From Rubrivivax sp. (lineage in GTDB: Bacteria > Pseudomonadota > Gammaproteobacteria > Burkholderiales > Burkholderiaceae_C), in the NCBI GenBank assembly GCA_026125665.1, contig JAHCKS010000059.1, positions 1 to 33,925 of the forward strand: a stretch of 33,925 nucleotides of DNA, in the 5' to 3' direction. Below the pieces are notes generated by a model that ran no database searches, had not been told where the DNA came from, and saw only the letters and a program-made list of their open reading frames with translations. Positions 1-9,805 of this stretch are shown piece by piece (positions within the stretch are counted from its first letter, which is position 1; each line of letters starts with the position of its first letter). A program made the position numbers and the translations under genes.

Positions 1-74
1 GCCGCAGCCGCCGCCGCGGCGCGCCTGTCCGAGGCCGCGGCGGCCGGGGCGGCATCGCTGAGGGGCGCGTTCAC
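1..74 (-). CDS. Possible N-terminus of a gene cut by the left edge
   Basis: A GTG at 74 overlaps the TGA of the upstream flavin oxidoreductase in a GTGA junction, the arrangement also used at 16903 and 23959 in this window. The frame stays open to the edge and begins MNAPLSDAAP, then becomes alanine-rich. MNAPLS is a plausible start peptide, but only 24 codons are visible, so no family can be named. An alanine-rich open frame is also expected by chance at this GC content. The evidence is the start/stop overlap and strand alone. Confidence 0.3.
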   Translation of the reverse strand, partial: MNAPLSDAAPAAAASDRRAAAAAA

Positions 75-1435
75 GGCCGCAGGTCCGACGACCACTCGAG
101 GATCTTCTGCTCCATCTCGGCGCGCGTGCGGAAGCGCTTGCGTTCGTAGCACCCGAGCGGCAGCACCGCCGTGCGCGTGCAGCACGCGCTGCAGAACGTG
201 CACGGCTTCGCCGGGGCCTCGCCGCAGGCGAAGCGCTCGAGCAGGTCCGGGTTGGCCAGCAGTGGCCGGCCGATGGCCACGAGGTCGCAGGCCCCCGAGG
301 CCAGCGCCTCCTCGATCACCCCGCGGTCCTGGAAGCCGCCGTTGGCGATGATGGGCATGCCGCCCAGGCGCGAGCGGAAGGCCCTTGCGTACCCGGCATT
401 GGGTGCGGGCACGAAGCGCCAGCCGAACCCGAGCACCGCGCGTGCCAGCGGTGCCGGCACGAGGTTCAGCAGCGTCGCGCGCACGGCCGCCTTGGCGCTC
501 AGGTGCCGCGCCGAGTTGGCGAAGAGCCGCAGGCCCTCGATCGGGTAGCGGCCCGGGCTGCCCTTGGGGTTGACGAAGCCGAAGCCGCTGTCGATGTGCA
601 GGTAGTCGACGCCGAGCGCGGCGAGCTGCTCGCCGTAGTGCAGCGTCGTCTCGAGCGTGTTGCCCATGAAGTAGTCGCGCGGCGGCCACACCGGCGGCAG
701 GCGCAGGTTCAGAGGCAGCCAGTTGAAGTCGGCCGCCGAGAGCCGCACGCCGAAGAGGTAGCCGGCACCGACCTCGGCACGCACCGCCTGCACGACTTCC
801 TCCAGCAGCCGGAAGCGCTTGTCGACGCTGCCGCCGTAGTCGTCGCGCCGGCGGTTGGTGGCCGGATTCAGGAACTGGTGGATCAGGTAGCCCTTCGACG
901 CGGTGACCTCCACGCCGTCGGCGCCGGCGGCCTGCACGCGCCGCGCCGCGGCCGCGAAGTTCGCGACGGCCGAGGCGATCTCCGCCCTGGACATCGGCGC
1001 GCTGAGGTTGCGATAGCCGTAGTAGCCGTCGAACCACCGCGAGGCCGACTTGCTGTCGGCGGCTTCGGGCAGCAGGCTCGTCTGCGTGTGCCCGCCCGGG
1101 TCGCCGATCTGCACGATGTAGCGGCAGCCTTGCTTCTGCACGGCTTCGATGCCGGCAGCCAGCGGCGCGATGAAGCGGTCGTCGCTGAGCTTCGGGTACT
1201 CGAGCGGCGAGTGCCGCTTGTCGTCGATGGCGATCGTGGCCGAGATGATGGCGCCGAGGCGGAACTCGGGGCGCGCGAAGCGGCGCTCGAAGTTGCGCCA
1301 CGCCGGGGTCACCGTGCCGTCGTAGGCAGCCATGCGGCCGCCCAGCGACGAGCGCACGACGCGGCTGCGCAGGACCAGGCCCTTCTTCAGCTCGAACGTG
1401 TCGAAGATGCCCGGGGCCCGTGGCGCCATGTCCAT
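71..1435 (-). CDS. NADH:flavin oxidoreductase, 2,4-dienoyl-CoA reductase-like
   Basis: 454-residue protein of the Old Yellow Enzyme TIM-barrel family, expected to bind FMN and reduce an activated C=C bond. Visible marks are GADGVEVTASKGYLIHQF (171-188) followed by NRRRDDYGGS (194-203), and the late FMN-phosphate region IIANGGF...AIGRPLL (362-393). The usual His pair of classical OYEs (IHxAHGYL) is replaced by Thr/Lys, as in FadH-type enzymes, which also lack it. A cysteine cluster at C412, C415, C418/C419 and C429 resembles the 4Fe-4S motif of dienoyl-CoA reductases, but the protein ends soon after and lacks their C-terminal NAD(P)H domain. I chose ATG 1435 because GGAGGGGG lies just upstream; a longer open frame to 1567 has a low-complexity Arg/Pro-rich start. 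Substrate unknown; an enoyl or dienoyl compound is inferred. Confidence 0.85.
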   Translation of the reverse strand: MDMAPRAPGIFDTFELKKGLVLRSRVVRSSLGGRMAAYDGTVTPAWRNFERRFARPEFRLGAIISATIAIDDKRHSPLEYPKLSDDRFIAPLAAGIEAVQKQGCRYIVQIGDPGGHTQTSLLPEAADSKSASRWFDGYYGYRNLSAPMSRAEIASAVANFAAAARRVQAAGADGVEVTASKGYLIHQFLNPATNRRRDDYGGSVDKRFRLLEEVVQAVRAEVGAGYLFGVRLSAADFNWLPLNLRLPPVWPPRDYFMGNTLETTLHYGEQLAALGVDYLHIDSGFGFVNPKGSPGRYPIEGLRLFANSARHLSAKAAVRATLLNLVPAPLARAVLGFGWRFVPAPNAGYARAFRSRLGGMPIIANGGFQDRGVIEEALASGACDLVAIGRPLLANPDLLERFACGEAPAKPCTFCSACCTRTAVLPLGCYERKRFRTRAEMEQKILEWSSDLRP

Positions 1436-1694
1436 CCCCCTCCGCGGCCCCTGCATCGGGCCCCTCCGCGCGAGCGTAGCGCCGCGCCCACGTGGCGTCC
1501 ACCGCGTTGCACCCTGCGTCGGGCCGCGCGGGTTCGCGCATTGCGGCGGGCCGCTGCGCGAGCGCATCGGGCGCGGCCTCCCCCAACGTGACTACGACTT
1601 CGGCCAGTGCGTGCGTGCAATGGTGCGGCGGGCAGGGCGGCGCAAGACTGGCGGCATGCCGTCGGGTCCGGCGGCGCAACAGGGAGCGACAGTG

Positions 1695-2294
1695 ATGAAC
1701 ATGAGATGGACAGCGGTGGCCGCCGTGGCGCTCGCCGTCGCGGCCTCGCCCGCCGCCTTCGGTGCCGGTGCCGCGGTGGCGGGTGCCGGCGCGGCCGAGC
1801 TGGAGCGCGGCTTCTGGCAATGCGACCACGCCGCGTCGCGCACGATGCTCGACATGGAGACCGCAGCGCGCTGCAGCCGGGTGACCGATGAGCTGCGCCG
1901 CCAGCGGTTCGACGGCGACTTCCACGCGTTTCTGGCCTGGTGGCAGGAGCGCAAGGCGGCCGAGCACGCGGCGTTGGACGCCGCCGCGGCGTCGACGAGC
2001 GCGGCAGGACCGCCGCCGGCGGCACGGCCCGCACGGGCGGAGCCGCCCGCGCGCGCAGCGAACCCGGGCCAGACGCTGGACGGCGCCACGCCCGAGCAGC
2101 TGAAGGCCGCCTTCCTGCACTGCGACAGGCTGGCGACCACCGAGCAGTTCGACGCGGACGCGGCCGCCGCCTGCTCCGTCGTCTACGAGGCGCTGAAGGC
2201 GCGCGTGTTCGACGGCAGCACCGAGCGCCTGATCACCTGGATGCGGCAGCAGCCGGCCGCCGCGGCCGGCTACGGGGCCGGCACGCCGCGGTAG
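1695..2294 (+). CDS. Exported protein with two C-x16-C modules
   Basis: 199 residues, family not recognised. An N-terminal hydrophobic stretch (6-30, Ala/Val-rich) looks like a signal peptide, so the protein is probably periplasmic. Two copies of a module of about 50 residues follow, at 34-87 and 132-184. Each has an aromatic-x-CD, exactly 16 residues, then CS/CSxV, a helical segment and [RV]FDG followed by a tryptophan (C43/C60 and C143/C160). A Pro/Ala-rich linker (91-130) joins them. The paired cysteines suggest a disulfide in each helical module (inference). GGGAG lies just before the ATG. The next gene carries a third copy, so the pair arose by duplication. No enzymatic residues are obvious. 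Confidence 0.75.
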   Translation: MNMRWTAVAAVALAVAASPAAFGAGAAVAGAGAAELERGFWQCDHAASRTMLDMETAARCSRVTDELRRQRFDGDFHAFLAWWQERKAAEHAALDAAAASTSAAGPPPAARPARAEPPARAANPGQTLDGATPEQLKAAFLHCDRLATTEQFDADAAAACSVVYEALKARVFDGSTERLITWMRQQPAAAAGYGAGTPR

Positions 2295-2381
2295 CGCGGC
2301 GCAGACGTGCAGGCAAGGCAAGCGCCGCGACGCACGCTGCCCGACGACGGGCGGCCGCGGCATGACCCAGGGGAGACGGCA

Positions 2382-2891
2382 ATGACGGCAATGACAGAAG
2401 GGACGACAAGCGGCGCTTCGAGCCGCTGCGGCCGGCAGCGCCAGGCGCGTCGGCACGGCTGGGGCGCACGGCGCGCACGGTGTGTTGCCGGCGCCACGGC
2501 GGCGGCCGCGACGCTGGCGGCGGCATGGCTCGCGTTCGCGCCGGCGGCGCAGGCGCAGGGCGAAGCGGCGGCCAAGCGGCGCGGCCCGGCCACGCCGGCC
2601 GCGCTGGCGCAGGCCTCGCCCGAGCAGCTGAAGGCGGCCTACCTGCAATGCGACCGCCTCGTGCGCAGCGCGCCGCTCGAAGCCGGCACCGCGGCCACCT
2701 GCTCGGTGATCTACGAGACGCTGAAGCAGCGGGTCTTCGACGGGGACTTCCACCGTCTGCTGGCCTGGTCGCGCACGCAATCGAGCCTGCCCGCTGCCGT
2801 GCCGGCGACCGCAGCCTCCGCGGCAGGTCGTGGCGACGCCGCGGCCGGGCGCCGGCCGTCCGTCGCGGCCTCGGCCGCGGCGCGGCGGTGA
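2382..2891 (+). CDS. Exported paralogue with one C-x16-C module
   Basis: 169 residues, not a recognised family. The N-terminus is basic (Arg-rich, 15-33), then a hydrophobic Ala-rich segment (35-58) ends in AQAQG, a likely signal-peptidase site. One module at 79-131 closely matches the second module of the preceding protein: SPEQLKAAYLQCD, 16 residues from C90 to C107, then CSVIYETLKQRVFDGDF and a Trp. The tail from 135 is Ala/Arg low complexity and probably disordered. GGGGAGA precedes the ATG by a few bases. The n-region is unusually long; the ATG at 2391 is an alternative start. It lies 87 bp after its paralogue, on the same strand and probably co-transcribed. Confidence 0.72.
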   Translation: MTAMTEGTTSGASSRCGRQRQARRHGWGARRARCVAGATAAAATLAAAWLAFAPAAQAQGEAAAKRRGPATPAALAQASPEQLKAAYLQCDRLVRSAPLEAGTAATCSVIYETLKQRVFDGDFHRLLAWSRTQSSLPAAVPATAASAAGRGDAAAGRRPSVAASAAARR

Positions 2892-3031
2892 CGCGGGCGG
2901 GTCGCGGGCGGTGTCGCGGGGAGCGGCCGCAAGCGGGGAGTTCAGATCGGTTTCACCGGACGGCAGCGTCAACCCATGGCGCGCACGCTGCCGTCCACAT
3001 CGAGCCAGCGCGCCACTTCAGGGAGATCGAC

Positions 3032-3529
3032 ATGAAGACCTTTCGTCTGACGATGACCGCAGCGCTGGTGGGCGGCCTGTTCGCCGCCGCGGCCCCGGCG
3101 CAAGCCGTGGCCTGTGGCGAAGAGCGGCTGACGCGCGCCGAGGTGGTGGCCGCGACCCACGCCGCGCGCGAGCGCGGCGAGCTCGGCGTGATGGCCGGCG
3201 AGGACAGCGGCTCGTTCTGGATGTCGCGCCAGCCGGTCGCCGTGACGCCGCGCGCCGCGGCGGTGGCGCAAGCCTCGCCCGGCCTCGCGGGTGAAGACGG
3301 CGGTTCCTTCGCGCTCTCGCGCGAGACGCTGGCCGACCCGCGCACGCGCGCCGAGGTGCAGGCCGAGGCCGCGCTGGCCAACCGCCTGGCCTGGACGGTG
3401 ACGGTGACCGGCGAGGACGGCGGCGCCGCCGGCGTGGCCGCCGTGCTGCCGCGCGAGGACCGCGTGCTGGCCCAGCACGGCTTCGCCTGCCCGATGCCGA
3501 TGGCCGCGCTGCGCACCGTCGTGCGCTGA
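3032..3529 (+). CDS. Exported DUF4148-like protein with GEDxG repeats
   Basis: 165 residues with a clear signal peptide (MKTFRLTMTAALVGG to AQA at about 25). LTRAEVVAATHAARERGEL (33-51) resembles the DUF4148 motif common in Burkholderiales secreted proteins, and RTRAEVQAE (104-112) echoes it. A short motif recurs three times: GEDSGSFWMSR (56-66), GEDGGSFALSR (87-97) and GEDGG (127-131). Two cysteines (C28, C152) sit at the ends of the mature chain and could form a disulfide. GGGAGA lies just before the ATG. Function unknown for the family. It follows two other exported proteins and is closed by hairpins downstream. The DUF4148 assignment rests on one motif and is moderate. Confidence 0.72.
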   Translation: MKTFRLTMTAALVGGLFAAAAPAQAVACGEERLTRAEVVAATHAARERGELGVMAGEDSGSFWMSRQPVAVTPRAAAVAQASPGLAGEDGGSFALSRETLADPRTRAEVQAEAALANRLAWTVTVTGEDGGAAGVAAVLPREDRVLAQHGFACPMPMAALRTVVR

Positions 3530-3553
3530 AGCGGCGACGTCGCTCGCCACCGA

Positions 3554-3572
3554 CGAGCTCCACGGGAGCTCG
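3554..3572. other. Short perfect hairpin CGAGCTCC-ACG-GGAGCTCG
   Basis: Perfect 8-bp inverted repeat with a 3-base loop, 24 bases after the stop of the DUF4148-like gene and directly before the stronger hairpin at 3576. The two together probably form a compound 3' end. No T tract follows. Confidence 0.5.
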
Positions 3573-3575
3573 GCT

Positions 3576-3605
3576 GCAGGGGGCGGCCTCCGGGCCGCCC
3601 CCTGC
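3576..3605 (+). terminator. Strong GC-rich hairpin, probable terminator
   Basis: Perfect 13-bp stem, GCAGGGGGCGGCC (3576-3588) with GGCCGCCCCCTGC (3593-3605), around the loop TCCG. It sits between the exported-protein block and the beta-oxidation block. The following bases lack a clear T run, so it is either a weak intrinsic terminator or a 3'-end stabilising stem. Confidence 0.6.
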
Positions 3606-3670
3606 GCTCGTTCGTCGGTGCACACCCGGGGCTGTCGCCTGCACGACGCCGTGGTGGCGGGCGGGATGCC

Positions 3671-3689
3671 TAGAATCGAACGACCGTTC
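3671..3689 (+). promoter_or_regulatory. -10-like box overlapped by a palindromic operator
   Basis: TAGAAT (3671-3676) resembles a sigma-70 -10 box. One base later comes the dyad GAACG-AC-CGTTC (3678-3689), which would cover the transcription start of the gene at 3725. This is a typical place for a repressor, and TetR-family regulators of acyl-CoA genes often use dyads of this kind (family knowledge). No good -35 is seen. No candidate regulator gene lies beside it. Confidence 0.5.
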
Positions 3690-3724
3690 CTTTTTCCAGT
3701 CCGACCCCCGCCGGAGGAGACGCC

Positions 3725-5833
<2,109 letters not shown>

Positions 5834-5870
5834 CCGGGCGGCCGCGGACCTCGGCGGAGCCTGGGCCACG

Positions 5871-7388
5871 ATGCGCGTGATCAAGCGGACGCTGCAAGGC
5901 GTGCTGGTGCTGGCGGCGCTGCTCGCCGGCGTGCTGGTGGGCAACACGCTGCGCCACGGCTCGCGCCAGGCGCAGTGGCCGGCGATCGCGCCGGCGCCGG
6001 TGGACAAGCAGGCCGTCGCCGAGTCGCTGGCCACGGCGCTGCGCGCGAAGACGGTGAGCGGCCTCGTCGACCCGGCCGGCACCGCGGCGGAGTTCGAGGC
6101 GCTGCACGCACACCTGAAGGGCCGCTACCCGCTCGTGCACTCGACGCTCGAGCGCGAGGTGGTCGGCGCGGCGACGCTCGTCTACCACTGGCGCGGCAGC
6201 GACGCGAGCGCGCGCCCGGTCGCGTTGCTCGCGCACCAGGACGTCGTGCCGGTGGCACCGGGCACCGAGGGCCTGTGGAAGCAGCCGCCGTTCGGCGGCA
6301 CCGTCGCCGACGGTTTCGTCTGGGGGCGCGGCGCGCTCGACGACAAGAGCAACGTCGTCACGCAGCTCGAGGCGGTGGAAGCCTTGCTGAAGGCCGGCTT
6401 CAAGCCGCGGCGCGGCGTGGTCCTGATCCACGGCCACGACGAGGAGGTGGGCGGCCAGAAGGGCGCACTCGCGGTGGTCAACCTGCTGAAGCAGCGCGGT
6501 GTGCAGCTCGACTTCGTGCTCGACGAGGGCATGGCCGTCACCGAGGGCATCCTTCCTGGCGTGGCGAAGCCGATCGCGCTGATCGGCCTGGCGGAGAAGG
6601 GCAACGTGTCGCTGCGCCTCGTGGCGCAGGCGACCCCCGGCCACTCGTCGATGCCGCCGGCGCCGGGTCAGAGTGCCGTCGGCATGCTGAGCGCCGCGCT
6701 GGCACGGCTCGACCAGCAGCGGCTGCCCGGCGGCATCCAGGGCGTGGCGGCCGAGCTCTTCGATGTCATCGCGCCCGAGCTGCCGTTCGGCCAGCGCGTG
6801 GCGATGAGCAATCTTTGGCTGCTGCGCCCGCTGGTGGAGAACATGCTCGCCAAGGGCGCGGCGACGAACGCGCTGATGCGCACGACCACGGCGCTGACGG
6901 TCGTCAACGCCGGCAACAAGGTCAACGTGCTGCCAGGCCGCGCCGAGGCGATGGTGAACTTCCGCATCCTGCCGGGCGACACGGTCGAATCGGTGCAGGC
7001 CTTCGTCAAGCGCACCATCGCCGACGAGCGCATCGAGGTCAGCGTCGTCGAGCAGGCCTTCGAGCCTTCGCGCGTCTCGTCGCGCGACGCCCCCGCCTAC
7101 AGGACGGTGGAGCGTGCGATCCGCGAGGTCTTCCCCGATGCCATCGTCGCGCCCGGCCTGACGCTGCAGGCCACCGATTCGCGCCACTTCGACGCGGTGG
7201 CCGACCACGTCTACCGGTTCATGCCGATCCGCTTCAAGCCCGAGGACCTGAGCCGCCTGCACGGCACCGACGAGCGCATCGCCGTCGACCAGCTCGCCGA
7301 CATGGTCCGCTTCTACCAGCGCCTGCTGCAGCTCGCGGCCGGCGCGCCCCCGTCGACCACTTCCCAGCCCGAAGGAAAGCAGCCATGA
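5871..7388 (+). CDS. M20 family zinc peptidase, membrane-anchored
   Basis: 505 residues. One hydrophobic N-terminal segment (8-27) is a membrane anchor or uncleaved signal, placing the domain outside the cytoplasm. Metal-site residues of the M20 family are visible: H122 and D124 in AHQDVVP, D157/D158 in GALDDKSN, E191/E192 in HGHDEEVGG and H464 in LSRLHGTDE. The dimerisation/lid domain lies between about 230 and 350. The overall pattern fits the carboxypeptidase S/PM20D1-like branch, which cleaves (or in animals also forms) N-acyl amino acids. The stop overlaps the thiolase start in ATGA, so the two are translationally coupled. That position between beta-oxidation genes suggests an N-acyl amino acid or amide substrate that yields a fatty acid (inference). 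Confidence 0.88.
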   Translation: MRVIKRTLQGVLVLAALLAGVLVGNTLRHGSRQAQWPAIAPAPVDKQAVAESLATALRAKTVSGLVDPAGTAAEFEALHAHLKGRYPLVHSTLEREVVGAATLVYHWRGSDASARPVALLAHQDVVPVAPGTEGLWKQPPFGGTVADGFVWGRGALDDKSNVVTQLEAVEALLKAGFKPRRGVVLIHGHDEEVGGQKGALAVVNLLKQRGVQLDFVLDEGMAVTEGILPGVAKPIALIGLAEKGNVSLRLVAQATPGHSSMPPAPGQSAVGMLSAALARLDQQRLPGGIQGVAAELFDVIAPELPFGQRVAMSNLWLLRPLVENMLAKGAATNALMRTTTALTVVNAGNKVNVLPGRAEAMVNFRILPGDTVESVQAFVKRTIADERIEVSVVEQAFEPSRVSSRDAPAYRTVERAIREVFPDAIVAPGLTLQATDSRHFDAVADHVYRFMPIRFKPEDLSRLHGTDERIAVDQLADMVRFYQRLLQLAAGAPPSTTSQPEGKQP

Positions 7389-8560
7389 GCCAAGCCGTCA
7401 TCGTCTCCACCGCGCGCACGCCGCTGGCCAAGAGCTGGAAGGGCGCCTTCAACATGACACACGGCGCCACGCTCGGCGGTGCGGTCGTCAAGGCCGCCGT
7501 CGAACGCGCCGGCGTCGACCCCGGCGCGGTGGAAGACGTGCTGATGGGCTGCGCCAACCCCGAGGGCGCCACCGGCATGAACATCGCGCGCCAGATCGCG
7601 CTGGCCGCCGGCCTGCCGATCACGGTGAGCGGCGCCACCGTCAACCGCTTCTGCTCCAGCGGCCTGCAGACCATCGCCATGGCCAGCCAGCGTGTCATCG
7701 CCGGCGAAGGCGACGTCTACGTCGCCGGCGGCGTCGAAAGCATCTCCTGCGTGCAGCAGGAGATGAACAAGCACATGGCCAAGGACCCGGCGCTGGAAGC
7801 GAAGAAGCCCGAGATCTACTGGAACATGCTGCAGACGGCGGAGAACGTGGCCAAGCGCTACTCGATCCCGAAGGAGCGCATGGACCGCTACGGCGCCGAG
7901 AGCCAGCAGCGGGCCTGCGCGGCGCAGGAGAAGGGCCTGTTCGACGAGGAGATGATCTCGATGACGGTGACCGCCGGTGTCGCCGACGCGCAGCTCGGCC
8001 TCATCAGCAAGCCGGTGACGGTGAAGGCCGACGAGGGCCTGAGGCCGGGCACGACGTACGAAGGCATCAAGGACATCCGATCGGCGGTGCCCGGCGGCGT
8101 GGTGACGGCAGGCAACGCCAGCCAGTTCAGCGACGGCGCCGGCGCCTGTGTCGTCGTCAGCGAGAGCTACGCCGAGAAGAAGGGCCTGAAGCCGATCGGC
8201 CGTTTCCTCGGCTTCGCGGTCGCCGGCTGCGAGCCCGACGAGATGGGCATCGGCCCGGTGTTCGCGGTGCCGAAGGTGCTGCAGCGCCTGGGCCTGAAGG
8301 TCGGCGACATCGACCTGTGGGAGCTGAACGAGGCCTTCGCGGTGCAGGTGCTGTACTGCGCCGACAGGCTCGGCATCCCGATGGACCGGCTCAACGTCAA
8401 CGGTGGTGCCATCGCCATCGGCCACCCGTACGGCGTGAGCGGCCAGCGGCTCACGGGCCACGCGCTCATCGAAGGCAAGCGGCGTGGCGCCAGGCGCGTG
8501 TGCGTGACGATGTGCGTGGGTGGCGGCATGGGCGCGGCCGGCGTCTTCGAGGTGCTCTGA
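7385..8560 (+). CDS. Acetyl-CoA acyltransferase (thiolase)
   Basis: 391 residues, the usual thiolase length. It cleaves 3-ketoacyl-CoA with CoA to release acetyl-CoA (degradative), or condenses two acetyl-CoA. The nucleophile is C90 in [17 protein letters not shown] follows at about 116. H347 in [11 protein letters not shown] and C377 in [11 protein letters not shown] complete the active site. The start overlaps the stop of the M20 peptidase by 4 bp, and AAGGAAA lies upstream. With the hydratase/dehydrogenase gene two positions upstream it forms a beta-oxidation set. Substrate chain length cannot be read; the beta-oxidation context favours the degradative role. Confidence 0.94.
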   Translation: MSQAVIVSTARTPLAKSWKGAFNMTHGATLGGAVVKAAVERAGVDPGAVEDVLMGCANPEGATGMNIARQIALAAGLPITVSGATVNRFCSSGLQTIAMASQRVIAGEGDVYVAGGVESISCVQQEMNKHMAKDPALEAKKPEIYWNMLQTAENVAKRYSIPKERMDRYGAESQQRACAAQEKGLFDEEMISMTVTAGVADAQLGLISKPVTVKADEGLRPGTTYEGIKDIRSAVPGGVVTAGNASQFSDGAGACVVVSESYAEKKGLKPIGRFLGFAVAGCEPDEMGIGPVFAVPKVLQRLGLKVGDIDLWELNEAFAVQVLYCADRLGIPMDRLNVNGGAIAIGHPYGVSGQRLTGHALIEGKRRGARRVCVTMCVGGGMGAAGVFEVL

Positions 8561-8908
8561 AGCGCGCGCTGGACACAGTGTCGCGAAGGGTGGCGCGTTG
8601 ACGGGGTTGCGGTTGTGGCGGGCCGGGGCTGCGGGGTGAAGGGCTCCGCGAATGTCCTCTTTGGGCTGCCCAGGCAAGCCTGGGCAGCCCAATGCCCCCT
8701 TGATGTCGCTGCGCCCTTCACCCCGCATCCCCGGCCGGCACCGTCGCAGCGGTCGGGGGCGCCGGCTCCGGGACGGTGGGCGATGGTCGAGCCGGCCCGG
8801 CGCGCGGCGACTTGCACGGCTCGTATCCTTCGAACGCCGCGACGGTGCCCGCCGCTCTCGGCGCGCCACCACCTGGAGGCGCGCTTCGTCCCCTGAGGCC
8901 AAGTCAAG
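8561..8908. other. 348-bp gap with no gene; holds a large palindrome
   Basis: I see no credible coding frame here: both strands give Arg/Pro/Ala-rich shadows. The gap contains the palindromic element at 8621-8736 and then about 170 bp with no recognisable motif up to the dehalogenase. No convincing promoter was found; TATCCT at 8824 is a weak -10 candidate without a -35. Confidence 0.6.
8621..8736. repeat. Large imperfect palindrome with a 15-bp perfect core
   Basis: The core is a perfect inverted repeat, TTGGGCTGCCCAGGC (8661-8675), AA, GCCTGGGCAGCCCAA (8678-8692). Outside it the arms match again: GGCCGGGG at 8621-8628 pairs with CCCCGGCC at 8729-8736, and TGCGGGGTGAAGGGC at 8630-8644 pairs with its complement at 8713-8727. 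Only the middle part of the arms differs. Traces of symmetry continue a little beyond both ends. The architecture fits a dispersed palindromic intergenic element that can fold into a cruciform or RNA stem. It could also end transcription of the thiolase unit. Confidence 0.8.
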
Positions 8909-9805
8909 ATGGAAGTTCTGCGCACCCCCGACGAACGCTTCGCCGGCCTGCCCGGCTGGCCGTACGTGCCGCACTACGTCGACCAGGTGGTCGAGGGCGC
9001 GGGAACGCTGCGCCGCCACTACGTCGACGAAGGCCCGCGCGATGCGGCGGTGACGGCGCTGTGCCTGCACGGGCAGCCGACCTGGAGCTACCTCTACCGC
9101 AAGATGCTGCCGGTGTTCACCGCCGCCGGCGTGCGCGTGGTGGCGCCGGACTTCTTCGGCTTCGGCCGCTCCGACAAGCCGGCCGACGACGCCTGGTACA
9201 CCTTCGACCGCCATCGCGACGCGATGCTCGGTTTCATCGAGCGGCTCGACCTGCGCAACGTGATGCTCGTCTGCCAGGACTGGGGTGGCCTCATCGGCCT
9301 GACGCTGCCGATGGCTGCCCCGCAGCGCTTCACGCGGCTGCTGGTGATGAACACGGGGCTGGGCACCGGGACGGTCACCGAAGGCTTCCTGAAGTGGCGC
9401 GCCTACGCCAACTCGCAGCCCGACCTGGCCGTCGGCAAGCTGATGAAGCGCGGCTGCCCGATGCTCACCGACGCCGAAGCTGCCGCGTACGACGCGCCGT
9501 TCCCCGACGTGCGCCACAAGGCGGGCGTGCGCGCCTTCCCGAACCTCGTGCCCGACCGCGAAGACGCGCCGGGCGCGGCACTGAGCCGCGACGCCGGCAG
9601 GTTCTGGAGCGAACGCTGGACGGGCGAGAGCTTCATGGCCATCGGCATGCAGGACCCGGTGCTCGGCGAGGTGCCGATGCGCGCGCTCGCCCGGCGCATC
9701 CGCGGCTGCCCTCCGCCGATGGAAGTGGCCGACGGCGGCCATTTCGTGCAGGAGTGGGGCGAGCCGATCGCCCGTGCCGCGCTGGCGCACTTCAAGCTGG
9801 CCTGA
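8909..9805 (+). CDS. dhmA: Haloalkane dehalogenase, type I (DhlA/DhmA-like)
   Basis: 298 residues, alpha/beta-hydrolase fold. It hydrolyses carbon-halogen bonds to give an alcohol and halide. Key residues are readable: HGQPTW (54-59) oxyanion region, nucleophile D124 followed by halide-binding W125 in VCQDWGG, the acid D250 in GMQDPVLG and the base H278 in DGGHFVQEWGE. The acid after strand 7 and the QDWGG nucleophile elbow fit subfamily I. An epoxide hydrolase would need two cap-domain tyrosines, which I do not see in register. It abuts a thioesterase gene (TGA then GTG). The natural substrate may not be halogenated pollutants; the reaction class is supported, the substrate is not. Confidence 0.9.
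   Translation: MEVLRTPDERFAGLPGWPYVPHYVDQVVEGAGTLRRHYVDEGPRDAAVTALCLHGQPTWSYLYRKMLPVFTAAGVRVVAPDFFGFGRSDKPADDAWYTFDRHRDAMLGFIERLDLRNVMLVCQDWGGLIGLTLPMAAPQRFTRLLVMNTGLGTGTVTEGFLKWRAYANSQPDLAVGKLMKRGCPMLTDAEAAAYDAPFPDVRHKAGVRAFPNLVPDREDAPGAALSRDAGRFWSERWTGESFMAIGMQDPVLGEVPMRALARRIRGCPPPMEVADGGHFVQEWGEPIARAALAHFKLA

Noticed and set aside
8909-9805. Epoxide hydrolase or generic alpha/beta hydrolase
   Set aside because: The Asp124-Trp125 nucleophile/halide pair, HGQPTW and the acid at D250 fit a type-I haloalkane dehalogenase better, and no cap tyrosine pair is seen.
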